Below, one piece after another: positions 1 through 8,815 of a stretch of 64,000 nucleotides of DNA. The position numbers and the translations under genes are program-made. Position 1 is the first letter of the stretch; each line of letters begins with the position of its first letter. The DNA lies in contig CBHWDO010000004.1 of the NCBI GenBank assembly GCA_966112615.1, forward strand, positions 221,794 through 285,793. The letters are read 5' to 3'. This DNA comes from Flavitalea sp966112615 (GTDB lineage: Bacteria > Bacteroidota > Bacteroidia > Chitinophagales > Chitinophagaceae). The notes under the pieces are model-generated. The model saw only the letters and a list, made by a program, of their open reading frames with translations. It searched no databases and had not been told where the DNA came from.

Positions 1-1
1 A

Positions 2-457
2 GCATTGACAAGAAATATGCTCGACAGGGTTCCAAATGATAAGTGGGACTGGAAGCCGCATGAAAAGAGTATGAGTATGAAGTCACTGACGGTTCACCTG
101 GCCGAGATACCAGGCTGGGTAGCTTTTGGATTTGCTTCTGATGTACTTGATTTTGCTGCTACACCATACAAGCCTACTCCGGTAAATTCAACACAGGAAT
201 TACTGGACCTGTTAGAAAAAAATGCGCAATCAGGAAGAGAGGCACTTGCAAAAGCAACAGAAGAACAGCTCGAACCCACCTGGACCATGAAGTATGGAGA
301 TAAGATTTTGATGCAGCTAACCAAGTATGAGCTGATCAGACATTCGCTTAATCAACTGGCACATCACCGTGCACAACTAGGTGTTTATTTAAGGTTACTG
401 AATATTCCTATCCCGGGCACTTATGGACCGAGTGCGGATGATGGAGCGGGATTTTAA
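2..457 (+). CDS. DinB-family protein, 5' truncated by window edge
   Basis: This is the C-terminal 150 or so residues of a DinB/YfiT-type four-helix-bundle protein. DinB-fold proteins bind a divalent metal through three histidines and often act as thiol-dependent transferases. The visible candidates are the His in LTVHLAEI near the start and the pair in RHSLNQLAHHRAQL near residues 113-120. The reading frame is open to the first base and the only early start is a TTG, so the real start probably lies upstream. The tail (VYLRLLNIPIPGTYGPSADD) is typical of the Bacteroidota members. The substrate is unknown. The gene converges on the glycine-zipper gene across a terminator and repeat region. Confidence 0.75.
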   Translation, partial: ALTRNMLDRVPNDKWDWKPHEKSMSMKSLTVHLAEIPGWVAFGFASDVLDFAATPYKPTPVNSTQELLDLLEKNAQSGREALAKATEEQLEPTWTMKYGDKILMQLTKYELIRHSLNQLAHHRAQLGVYLRLLNIPIPGTYGPSADDGAGF

Positions 458-462
458 ATCCA

Positions 463-507
463 GGAAGACATAGAATACGCGGAATACACGGAATTCATGG
501 AAGAATT
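463..507. repeat. Imperfect 9-base tandem repeat after the DinB stop
   Basis: Units GAATACGCG, GAATACACG and GAATTCATG follow one another, then GAAGAATTG. The array begins about 15 bases past the stop codon. It belongs to the set of short-unit arrays found at gene 3' ends throughout the window. Confidence 0.5.
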
Positions 508-527
508 GTTCCTTCTTCCTCCCAACA

Positions 528-559
528 AAAAAAGCGCAGAAATCATCCTGCGCTTTTTT
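528..559. terminator. Bidirectional intrinsic terminator
   Basis: A 12-bp perfect stem (AAAAAAGCGCAG with CTGCGCTTTTTT) and an 8-base loop. It has an A-run on the left and a T-run on the right, so it can end transcription from both the DinB gene and the convergent glycine-zipper gene. Confidence 0.85.
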
Positions 560-581
560 ACATATAACAGCTCAAAAATTC

Positions 582-631
582 TCAACTCCTCATCTCCTCC
601 CAACTCCTAACTCCTAACTCCTAACTCCTAA
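582..631. repeat. AACTCCT-type 7-base tandem array
   Basis: At least four head-to-tail copies of CTAACTC/CTCCTAA-type units, preceded by degenerate CTCATCTCCTCC units. The minus-strand stop codon (TAG) of the neighbouring glycine-zipper gene is made from the array itself (TTAGGAG). The same family recurs at about 25062-25119, 62880-62911 and 63165-63200. Confidence 0.85.
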
Positions 632-1149
632 TATCTCCCTTCCTTCTTATCCATACTCCTACCGATTCCATAACCAACACCGCCACCAACAACACCACCA
701 ATTACAGCACCAACAGCACGGTTTCTTTTGTTGATCACTGCACCGGCAATCGCACCACTACCGGCACCGATTGCTGCACCTTTAGCGGCTTTACTCCAGC
801 CTTTCTTTTGTTCAACTGGTTGTTGACTGGTTGAAGGAGCTGTTGCTACCGGATAGGATACGGTATTACTTCTTCTTGAAGTTGAAGTATTTCTATTAGC
901 AACTGTTCTTGAAATTGAAGATGATTTTTGTGCGTCTTCACCTTTAACAAAGGCTTTGTATTCATCTAATTCCTTTTGAGATTTCCAGTCCTGGAACGCT
1001 TTAAATTCAGCCATTCCAACGGTATCCTGAACTGCAACGGAAGTCACACCAACTTTATCCGCTGCAATCTCCTTAGATGTAGGAACACCACATGATGCAG
1101 CAATTCCAACTGTCATAACTAACGCACTGATAGGTACAATTCTTTTCAT
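628..1149 (-). CDS. Glycine-zipper lipoprotein (YMGG-like)
   Basis: A 173-residue exported protein. I place the start at the ATG at 1149 rather than the upstream in-frame ATG at 1182, because MKRIVPISALVMTVGIAASC then forms a clean lipoprotein signal with Cys at residue 20 and AAAAAGAAAA lies just upstream. A middle low-complexity Ser/Arg/Gln part is followed by a C-terminal glycine zipper (about residues 125-165; AIGAGSGAIAGAV, AVIGGVVGGGVGYGIG) of the YMGG/17-kDa-antigen type, which inserts into or packs against membranes. The specific role is unknown. The gene is monocistronic on the minus strand, downstream of a TonB receptor and separated from it by an inverted repeat element. Confidence 0.75.
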   Translation of the reverse strand: MKRIVPISALVMTVGIAASCGVPTSKEIAADKVGVTSVAVQDTVGMAEFKAFQDWKSQKELDEYKAFVKGEDAQKSSSISRTVANRNTSTSRRSNTVSYPVATAPSTSQQPVEQKKGWSKAAKGAAIGAGSGAIAGAVINKRNRAVGAVIGGVVGGGVGYGIGRSMDKKEGRY

Positions 1150-1233
1150 AGTTTTCTTTTTTAGGATTGAAAATAAATTCAACCTCTATTATGGAAAACT
1201 ATGCCAAAAAGGAGGGGGAGCGTTTAAAGAAAT

Positions 1234-1339
1234 GTGAAGACGTGGAGACATGAAGACATGTAGACGTGAAGACATGCAATTCTAAATTCAATCTTCCCTT
1301 CTCGTCTCCAAGTCTCCACGTCTTCATGTCTCCATGTCA
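1234..1339. repeat. Inverted repeat of ATGGAGAC-type 8-base units
   Basis: The left arm (1234-1276) is tandem GTGAAGAC/GTGGAGAC/ATGAAGAC units. The right arm (1301-1339) is the reverse complement, GTCTCCAC/GTCTTCAT/GTCTCCAT. A 24-base AT-rich loop separates them. The right edge touches the minus-strand stop codon (TGA) of the TonB receptor, so the structure would form the 3' end of that mRNA. Confidence 0.85.
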
Positions 1340-3778
1340 AAATTCCACTATAAACCCAAACGTAGGCGTTACCTGCACTTCTCTATTAGATAATATAGTT
1401 GGAATAGCATTGCTTCCATCCGCTTTGATGGGTTGTCCGTCGGTTGTTAAAAAACCACTGCTATCTGCTGTGCGAGTAAATGTATATTGAGGTAATCCTG
1501 CGATCTCGGAACCATACCAGTTAGATATATCAACATATACATCTAATGTAAACCTGTTAAAATTCCATTTTTTATTCACCCTGATATCACTTGCATTGAA
1601 GGCTTTCAATCTAAGTGTATTGTAATTATCAAATGCGAGAATTCCTGTTCCCTGGCTTAAGTAGTTTGCCTGTGATGCAATCAGGTCGAATGGAGTGTAA
1701 GGGGCTTTGCCCTGGTAACGGAATTTCAATCCAAGCTCCCAGTTCTTTTTGAACTTATATCCCATCGTCAATGCAACTAGATGCCTGTTGTCCCAGGCTG
1801 CAGGAATATAACGGTCATCTATACCCGTAAATTCAGAACGATAGAACGTATAACTTAATAAACCAAAGAATCTTTTTGTAAGCTTTTGCTGCAATAGCAA
1901 TTCGAATCCGTATGCCCTTCCCTGTCCATTTTGTATCACAGGTTCATTTCCAATAGATCCTACTTCACTGCCTTTATTGGCAAGACTGATCCCTTCCAAT
2001 ATACTCACCGGGTATTTCCTGTAATTCTTATAAAATCCTTCCAGTGTTGCCCTGAAAGCATTATTGGGAACAAACTCAGTACCTGCCACATAATGGATGC
2101 TTTCAATATAATCTGCCGGATTGGTAATGATGCTGCTTCCATCTTTTGAACCAAATGCGATCTGTGTATACGACGGCAGTTTGAAATACTTCCCTACACT
2201 TGCATTTAAATTCAATTGATCAGTCAATGCATAACTTAATGACACTCTTGGAGAAAATTGTTTGAATGGATTTGCTTCACTGTTCTTCAATCCATTCCCA
2301 TCGATCCTTGTTCCTGCACTGATCGCAAGCCTGTCATCAAAAAATCTTTTACTTGCCTGCACAAATGCACCATACCTGATAAAATCAGTTGCATTGTTAC
2401 TGTTGATGATCACACCAGGCTGCACAACATTTCCATTCTGATCCGTTAACTCTTTTCTGAATACACTAAAGAAATTATTATTAAAGTCTACATACTGAAC
2501 AGAACCTCCGTAGCTGATCTTCCAGTCACGAACATTCCTGGTTATATCTACTCTTAATTTATTTTCTGTCTCTCGACTATCAGTCAATAATGTCCTGGTA
2601 TCTTCTGATGGCGCATCATTATCTTCATACTTCTCAACATTATTGTTCAATGTATTCCTGCTTAATGCAATATTGAGATATCCATTGTTCAACAATCTTC
2701 TCAAACTCACTCCTACAGTATAGTTCCATTGATTGATCAATGGATTGCTGTTGATCACATATAATTTTTCAGGCGTAGCATCTTTTGGAGCAGCAAACCT
2801 GAATTCATCAATTGCACCAAGCCCAATAAAATTCAGTGTGGTCTTTTCATTCAATTTACTGGTGATCTTAACCTGTGCATCCCAATAATTTGGCCTGATA
2901 GGCAGATCGATCACCTGGAAAAGAAATTGCAAATAACTTCTTCTTACTGATGCGAGATAGGTTGTATTCTTTGATAATGGTCCATCAAAAGTCAATGCAA
3001 GTTCAGTTGCACTCATGATGATATTTCCCTGTGTACGATTGCTGTTTCCTGCTTTCTGCCTGAATTGTAATACACTGCTCAATGCATTATCATACCGGGC
3101 ATCAAAAGCGCTGCTGCTAACCTTTACTTCTTCAATAAAATTCGCGTTCAAAATACCCTGCGGACCACCACCGCTTCCCTGTGTACCAAAATGATTCAGT
3201 ACAGGAATTTCAATTCCATCCAAATAATAAACATTTTCACTGGGAGCACCACCACGTATGATGATATCATTCCTGAATCCGCCGCCACCAACACCACCGC
3301 CAACTCCTGGAAGAGATTGTACCACCTGGCTTACATCGAAATTTCCACCGGGATTTCGCTTGATCTCTTCTGTGGTCAGTCGCTGAACACTGAGTGGAGT
3401 TTCAATACTGGCCACCCGCACACTGTTTCTTTTGCCGGTCACAACAACTGAAGACAATTCTGTTGCAGTAGGTTCCAATTCCACCGACAATACATTTTCG
3501 TTACCCGTTGTAATAACAACATTTCGATAGGTATATGCACGATATCCAATACCTGTAAAGTTCAGATTGTATGTCCCTGGATTTAATTCTGCGATCCTAA
3601 ATGCACCCGCAGAATCACTCACTACGGCCCTGGTTCCCGGCTGAACTGTTACCGTTATTCCGGCTATCGGTTTGAAAGTATTCTTATCAAGAATAGAACC
3701 GGACACAACTCCATTCTGGCCGAAGAGAATTTGAATGCTACAAATGAATGAGGATAATACGGTCAGATTTTTCAACAT
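1337..3778 (-). CDS. TonB-dependent receptor with carboxypeptidase-like domain
   Basis: An 813-residue outer-membrane active transporter, powered by TonB-ExbB-ExbD. In order: a signal peptide (about 1-20, ending LFGQ), a carboxypeptidase regulatory-like beta-sandwich (about 24-110), a plug domain (about 120-240, with VVTGKR and the Gly-rich GGVGGGGFRNDIIIRGGAP), and a beta-barrel ending in GFIVEF, the usual C-terminal Phe signal for barrel assembly. The length is normal for the family. There is no SusD partner beside it, so it is not a classic polysaccharide locus and the cargo cannot be inferred. It is divergent from the beta-propeller gene with an 84-base AT-rich gap. Confidence 0.9.
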   Translation of the reverse strand: MLKNLTVLSSFICSIQILFGQNGVVSGSILDKNTFKPIAGITVTVQPGTRAVVSDSAGAFRIAELNPGTYNLNFTGIGYRAYTYRNVVITTGNENVLSVELEPTATELSSVVVTGKRNSVRVASIETPLSVQRLTTEEIKRNPGGNFDVSQVVQSLPGVGGGVGGGGFRNDIIIRGGAPSENVYYLDGIEIPVLNHFGTQGSGGGPQGILNANFIEEVKVSSSAFDARYDNALSSVLQFRQKAGNSNRTQGNIIMSATELALTFDGPLSKNTTYLASVRRSYLQFLFQVIDLPIRPNYWDAQVKITSKLNEKTTLNFIGLGAIDEFRFAAPKDATPEKLYVINSNPLINQWNYTVGVSLRRLLNNGYLNIALSRNTLNNNVEKYEDNDAPSEDTRTLLTDSRETENKLRVDITRNVRDWKISYGGSVQYVDFNNNFFSVFRKELTDQNGNVVQPGVIINSNNATDFIRYGAFVQASKRFFDDRLAISAGTRIDGNGLKNSEANPFKQFSPRVSLSYALTDQLNLNASVGKYFKLPSYTQIAFGSKDGSSIITNPADYIESIHYVAGTEFVPNNAFRATLEGFYKNYRKYPVSILEGISLANKGSEVGSIGNEPVIQNGQGRAYGFELLLQQKLTKRFFGLLSYTFYRSEFTGIDDRYIPAAWDNRHLVALTMGYKFKKNWELGLKFRYQGKAPYTPFDLIASQANYLSQGTGILAFDNYNTLRLKAFNASDIRVNKKWNFNRFTLDVYVDISNWYGSEIAGLPQYTFTRTADSSGFLTTDGQPIKADGSNAIPTILSNREVQVTPTFGFIVEF

Positions 3779-3862
3779 GCCTGATTAACATTTATATCAA
3801 TAAAATGTTCATTGTTTACACATAGAATAATTTTTTATTATATTGACAGTACAAACTAACCA

Positions 3863-5179
3863 ATGAAAATAGCCAAACTGATTGCCATTACCAGCATTGC
3901 TATCACTGCTGCACTCATATTCTCGTTCTCAGAACATGAGAATGATAAAGTTCCATCCTTTAAACTTATTCCATCCCAAAAATTTCTTTTCAACTCCTTT
4001 GTTGATTGTAATATGGCTGAAGCATGGATCGGCGATACATTCAGGATCTTTCCCGGAAAATACGGTGAAGATCCACTCTGGGGATATTCAAATGAATTGA
4101 AGTTTGCTGATGGAAAAAATGCTGATGAAGCATTCCTGCGTAAACACGAAGAATTTAAAGAACCGGCCATGCCCAAGAATGCACCGGTTGGACAAAAAGG
4201 ACTTCATGGTGCTGTATGGTTTGAAACGGTTTACCAGGATCCAAAAGATAAATCAGGCAAAACATTATATGCAGTCTATCATAATGAAAATTATCCTTCA
4301 ACCTTACCATACGATCCAAAAACAGGTGAAGGATATAAGGATGAAAAATGGCCACAGGGATTGAAAGGCCCCACATCACCGGCTGCTGTTTGCAGAATTG
4401 GAATAATGAAATCTACTGATGGTGGAAATAGCTGGGACAATCGTGGAATTATTATTGAAGACCTTCAGCCAAGACTAATTCTTAAACCACACAATACTTC
4501 GGAAACTTTTGGTGGTGGAGTAGGTGATCCGTCTGCAGTGGCAAATGGTGATCACCTGTATATTTTTTATGGAGAATACGGATATCCGGGAGTGTATACT
4601 GAGCAAACCTATGATCCCAAAAAAGAATGGAGCGGTCAATGCATCAGCATAGCCAGAATCAAATTATCTGACCTCGACAATCCCGTAGGAAAAGCAAGAA
4701 GATGGGATGGAAAAGGATTCAATGCAAAAGGAAATGGATTTGGATTACCCGTTGCCTCATTGCAAATCCCGGAATCCGAAGGTGGAGGACCATCATCTTC
4801 ACCTACCGGTGGATTTCATTGGGGACCTTCTGTTAGCTGGAATACTTACCTGGAATGTTGGGTGATGCTGATGGGAAAAGTTACAGGGCCATCCTGGAAG
4901 GGCAGCAGCATTTATATTTCATTCAATAAAAATAAAGACCTCTGGAAAAACGACAACTCGCAAAAATGGAGTAAGCCTCAACTCTTGCTGGATCGTCCAG
5001 GACATACACTTTGGTATCCTTCACTTCAACCGATGAATAACGAAGAAGATATCCGGAATAAAAATACCTGTCTGAAACTTGGGAAACAGGCAAGGCTTTT
5101 TGTAAAAGATATGTACGGTGAAGGAGAAAATTTTAAAGCAGAATACTTATCCGAATTCATTATCGAATTTGAAAAATAA
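3863..5179 (+). CDS. Secreted beta-propeller protein with Asp-box (sialidase/GH-like)
   Basis: A 438-residue exported protein of unknown function. A hydrophobic N-terminus (residues 1-22) looks like a signal peptide. STDGGNSW at about 184-191 is an Asp-box, a marker of sialidase/BNR-type beta-propellers, and the repeated DPSAV, GPSVSW and WYPSLQP segments suit a five-bladed propeller of the GH43/GH32 kind. I could not assign catalytic residues, so it may be a hydrolase or only a binding propeller. It is divergent from a TonB receptor and 35 bases ahead of a serine hydrolase on the same strand, with which it may be co-transcribed. Confidence 0.6.
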   Translation: MKIAKLIAITSIAITAALIFSFSEHENDKVPSFKLIPSQKFLFNSFVDCNMAEAWIGDTFRIFPGKYGEDPLWGYSNELKFADGKNADEAFLRKHEEFKEPAMPKNAPVGQKGLHGAVWFETVYQDPKDKSGKTLYAVYHNENYPSTLPYDPKTGEGYKDEKWPQGLKGPTSPAAVCRIGIMKSTDGGNSWDNRGIIIEDLQPRLILKPHNTSETFGGGVGDPSAVANGDHLYIFYGEYGYPGVYTEQTYDPKKEWSGQCISIARIKLSDLDNPVGKARRWDGKGFNAKGNGFGLPVASLQIPESEGGGPSSSPTGGFHWGPSVSWNTYLECWVMLMGKVTGPSWKGSSIYISFNKNKDLWKNDNSQKWSKPQLLLDRPGHTLWYPSLQPMNNEEDIRNKNTCLKLGKQARLFVKDMYGEGENFKAEYLSEFIIEFEK

Positions 5180-5214
5180 TTGCCTTTATCAAAGTATAAA
5201 AAGAACTTTATAGG

Positions 5215-6153
5215 ATGAAGTCATTCATCCTATTTATTTGTTGTCTCTATTCTCTCCAGTCATTGGGGCAGGATAGCAGTTTTCGTGAAACACCTGTACA
5301 ACTGAAGATCAGCACCGGTATTTTGAAAGGAACCTTAACTGAACCTGTTTCAAAAAAGAAGAAATACCCGGTCATACTATTGATTGCAGGCTCAGGTCCC
5401 ACCGACAGGAATGGAAACAATCCTTCAATGAAGAATGATGCAACCCTGCAACTGGCACATCAACTGGCCAATGCTGGTATTGCAACCTTACGATATGATA
5501 AAAGAGGCATTTCGGAAAGTGCCAATGCGCGCATTGAAGAAAAGTACATGCGTATTGATTCATTCATCGTAGATGCAGGCAAATGGCTTGATACATTAAG
5601 ATCCATAAAAAGATTCAGTTCCATCATTGTTGCAGGTCATAGTGAAGGCTCTCTTATTGGTTTAAAGATCGCATCGAAGGCCGATAAATATATTTCCATG
5701 GCCGGTGCGGGAAGGCCTGCAGATATTGTCATTCGTGAACAACTTGCTTCTCAGCCAAAGCCCGTTATGGAGCATTCTTATGGCATTATGGATACGCTTA
5801 AAATGGGTTTGAAACCAACCGTTGTTAATCCGTTAGTGCTTTCTTTATTTCGTCCATCCATCCAGGATTATCTTATCTCCTGGTTCAATATTGATCCTGC
5901 AAAAGAAATTGCAGGATTGAAAATTCCGATATTGATCATACAGGGCACGAATGATATCCAGGTTGCTGTTAAGGATGCTGAATTACTTCATGCAGCAAAT
6001 CCATCATCAAAACTTTTGTTGATCACTGATATGAATCATGTATTCCGAAAGATCCAGGGCTCCCGCAATGCCAACCTGGCTACTTATTACAAAACCGACC
6101 CACCGATTGAGAAAGAACTGGTTGAAGCAATTGTTGAGTTTGTTAGGATGTAA
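5215..6153 (+). CDS. Secreted alpha/beta hydrolase
   Basis: A 312-residue serine hydrolase with a signal peptide (about 1-18, ending LGQ). The oxyanion-side motif is GSGPTDRNGNN (about 58-68), the nucleophile elbow is G-H-S143-E-G, and the likely acid and base are D247 (GTNDIQV) and H275 (DMNHVF). The GSGPTDRNGNN signature is typical of a family of bacterial esterase/peptidase-like hydrolases with no agreed substrate. The stop codon lies three bases before a perfect 29-bp inverted repeat. Confidence 0.8.
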   Translation: MKSFILFICCLYSLQSLGQDSSFRETPVQLKISTGILKGTLTEPVSKKKKYPVILLIAGSGPTDRNGNNPSMKNDATLQLAHQLANAGIATLRYDKRGISESANARIEEKYMRIDSFIVDAGKWLDTLRSIKRFSSIIVAGHSEGSLIGLKIASKADKYISMAGAGRPADIVIREQLASQPKPVMEHSYGIMDTLKMGLKPTVVNPLVLSLFRPSIQDYLISWFNIDPAKEIAGLKIPILIIQGTNDIQVAVKDAELLHAANPSSKLLLITDMNHVFRKIQGSRNANLATYYKTDPPIEKELVEAIVEFVRM

Positions 6154-6156
6154 TGG

Positions 6157-6223
6157 AAAATGTAAAATGAAAAATGCTTTTAGTCGGAGTTTCTGACTAA
6201 AAGCATTTTTCATTTTACATTTT
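6157..6223. repeat. Perfect 29-bp inverted repeat (AAAATGN units), possible terminator
   Basis: Bases 6157-6185 pair without a mismatch to 6195-6223 around a 9-base loop. The outer part of the left arm is three 7-base units (AAAATGT, AAAATGA, AAAATGC). The arm begins three bases after the hydrolase stop. The stem ends in a run of T, so it can also work as a terminator. Confidence 0.85.
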
Positions 6224-6247
6224 AAATTATTCCCCGTTGGGTTCTGC

Positions 6248-6286
6248 CCGTCTCCACGTCTCCATGTCTCCAAGTCTTCACTTCTA
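6248..6286. repeat. Half array of GTCTCCAT-type 8-base units
   Basis: GTTCTGCCC followed by GTCTCCAC, GTCTCCAT, GTCTCCAA and GTCTTCAC, ending two bases from the minus-strand stop (TAG) of the next receptor. Only one arm is present here. The opposite side of the junction carries the AAAATGN hairpin instead. Confidence 0.8.
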
Positions 6287-8710
6287 ACCTGCTCTCCTCT
6301 GCTCCTCACTCACTCCACCACTCTTCTTCTGTGGACCACCCTGCAACTGCTTTCCAAACCTGTAGTTGAAGGAGATATTGAATACCCTCGATTCTCCGAA
6401 CTGCTTGAAATGCTCATCCACATTGCCATACTTGATATGCCCGTCGATTCGCTGGGTCCAGAATACATCACGCATATTCATCTTGATACTTCCTTTTCCA
6501 TCAAGGATATTCTTCGACAAACCAATACTCATCTGGCCAAAACCCTGGATATCAAACTGCCCGTTTTTATTGCGGGTGTTATACCATCCGGATAATTCTG
6601 CTCCCCATCCTTTTTTGAAATTGAATTGGTTGTTCAAATTAAACTGGCCATTGAACGACTTGGTATTGATCGACTGGCCATAAGCCAAACCATCAATGAT
6701 CAGGTAGTTCAGATTTGCATTCGCAGATATATTCCACCATGATACCGGATTGACCTGGGTATTCACACCCAATCCAAAATTCTCCTGTGTACCAAGATTT
6801 CCTTCTGTTAAGATAGTCACTTCGCCCTCCGGCCTGAAGATCTGCTCCATCAAACCAGTTGTACGACCATATGTCAATGATGTATTCAGCTTACCTTTAT
6901 AACTGTGCGAGATTTCAAAATTAGTTGTGTATTGAGGCTGAAGGAATGGGTTACCAGCTGCATATGTAAACTTGTTGATGAAGAACAGGAATGGATTCAA
7001 TTGCCTGTACGCAGGCCTGTCGATTCTTCTACCAGTGTTAACTGTAATAGTATTATTTGAATCCAGCTGGTAACTTACATACAATGTTGGGAATAGACTT
7101 GTATACTGCCTGTTGAAACTTGAATCATTCTTGGTTGGATTCCCCAATTGATTTCCTTTATAATTCGTATTCTCCAATCGCAAACCTGCCTGTACATTCC
7201 ATTTTCCTAACTGCTTATTGGTGTTACCATACACAGCATTGATGTTCTCTTCATATAGAAAATGATTGGTCTTTGTATAATCATTCTCATATCCTGTTCC
7301 ATAATCCACATAATAATCTGCAAGGTTATCGGTTTTTACAAGGCTTGATTTCAAACCTGCTTCAACTTTCCAGCCCGACTTCAATGTTTTGGTGTAATCG
7401 GTTTTTACACTGTAGATAGAAATTTTTGAAGGCAGATCTCCTTTCAGCTTATCATTATACACTACCGGCCTGTCAGGATAAGTAATAGAATTATTGAATG
7501 TTTGTGTAGAACTATTATCATATTTAACGACATCCACATCAGCAGTTATCTCTTCAGAAGCACTCATTACATGCTTAAAATTCAGGTTAACAGATCCGTT
7601 TTGAAAAGTTCCTTTATCAAGACCAACTGTCTGTGCAGTTGAATCAACCACACCTGAAGCATCTTTAAGATATCCGGTGCTTAGCGTATTAAATTCACGT
7701 GGGTTGTACAATCCATTGAACACAATTCCAATGGTTGATTTCTTGGTAAGGTTATAATCCATTCCCAACTTCAGAGAAGCATTTCTTCCATAATGCCTCA
7801 TGAAAGTAGGCTGATGGAATACTGATGTTACCGTTTTTCCATCTGTATCAAAATATGTTCTTTCAATGTTGAGATCACCAAAACCTTTGTTTGCATTCAT
7901 GGAAAGATTCATAAATGCATTGAACTTGTTATTCTTGTAATTAAGGTTAAGACTATTGTTAGTTTTCCAGTATGCACCCTGTCCGTACGAAAGAGAAACA
8001 TTCCCGTTAAATCCTTTTGCCTTATTCTTCTTTGTTTTGATATTGATCACGCCTGAGTTTCCTGCCGCATCATATTTTGCAGGTGGATTGGTCATGATCT
8101 CGATCTGGTCGAGCTGGTTTGCATTCATGCTTTTCAACAGGCTTGCAAGATCTGCTGGAGCCAGGTATGTTGGCTTTCCATCCATCATCACCAATACACC
8201 TTGTCTTCCTTTAAGGCTGATATTTCCATCCCTGTCAACAGATACACCAGGCGATTTTTCCAATACCTCCAATGCATTTGCTCCAACATTTGATGGAGAA
8301 GCATCCACATTCACCAGTGTTCGATCGGCCTTCACTTCGATCATTGGACGCTTTGCCACTACCGTAACAGCATTTAGTGAGGAAGATGCCGGCGAAAGTG
8401 AGATCGCATCCATTTTCTCTTCCGGATGATTCGCATCCAGTACAAATTCTGCTGAAGATTTCTCTTCAAATCCAACACCGGAGATCTTCAGGAAATATTT
8501 TCCTTCATTCAACTTGTCAAGATCAAAAGCGCCTTCTTTATTGGATACAGAAAATTTGCTCAAAGCTGAATCCTGCACTCGATAAAGGGATATAGTGATT
8601 CCGTCAAGCGGCTGACGCTTATCATCCGTAACCTTTCCGTTCACACGGTATTGCGCTACAGCAGGTACTGCCAGCAAAAAAAGGATAAGGTTCATCCACA
8701 TCTTTCTCAT
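6284..8710 (-). CDS. Outer-membrane beta-barrel receptor (TonB-dependent, OMP_b-brl_3 type)
   Basis: An 808-residue outer-membrane protein. The ATG at 8710 is preferred because MRKMWMNLILFLLAVPAVAQ is then a normal signal peptide. It is followed by a carboxypeptidase-like/CNA-B fold (about 20-110), a short plug (VNVDASPSNVGANALEVLEKSPGVSVDRDG, NPPAKYDAAGNSGVINIKTKK) and a long barrel of the Bacteroidota outer-membrane beta-barrel family 3. Members are usually annotated as TonB-dependent receptors or outer-membrane assembly-like proteins, with cargo unknown. The last residues (RRAG) depart from a terminal Phe; the gene runs straight into the ATGGAGAC-type repeat. Confidence 0.85.
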   Translation of the reverse strand: MRKMWMNLILFLLAVPAVAQYRVNGKVTDDKRQPLDGITISLYRVQDSALSKFSVSNKEGAFDLDKLNEGKYFLKISGVGFEEKSSAEFVLDANHPEEKMDAISLSPASSSLNAVTVVAKRPMIEVKADRTLVNVDASPSNVGANALEVLEKSPGVSVDRDGNISLKGRQGVLVMMDGKPTYLAPADLASLLKSMNANQLDQIEIMTNPPAKYDAAGNSGVINIKTKKNKAKGFNGNVSLSYGQGAYWKTNNSLNLNYKNNKFNAFMNLSMNANKGFGDLNIERTYFDTDGKTVTSVFHQPTFMRHYGRNASLKLGMDYNLTKKSTIGIVFNGLYNPREFNTLSTGYLKDASGVVDSTAQTVGLDKGTFQNGSVNLNFKHVMSASEEITADVDVVKYDNSSTQTFNNSITYPDRPVVYNDKLKGDLPSKISIYSVKTDYTKTLKSGWKVEAGLKSSLVKTDNLADYYVDYGTGYENDYTKTNHFLYEENINAVYGNTNKQLGKWNVQAGLRLENTNYKGNQLGNPTKNDSSFNRQYTSLFPTLYVSYQLDSNNTITVNTGRRIDRPAYRQLNPFLFFINKFTYAAGNPFLQPQYTTNFEISHSYKGKLNTSLTYGRTTGLMEQIFRPEGEVTILTEGNLGTQENFGLGVNTQVNPVSWWNISANANLNYLIIDGLAYGQSINTKSFNGQFNLNNQFNFKKGWGAELSGWYNTRNKNGQFDIQGFGQMSIGLSKNILDGKGSIKMNMRDVFWTQRIDGHIKYGNVDEHFKQFGESRVFNISFNYRFGKQLQGGPQKKSGGVSEEQRRAG

Positions 8711-8815
8711 AACATAAAGTTTATGCATCGAAGATGTGGTCAATTACAAACAGAAAATATATAAATTAGGATAAGGGGTAAATGACAGTGATGAATGTAA
8801 GAAAACCTTCGTAGA

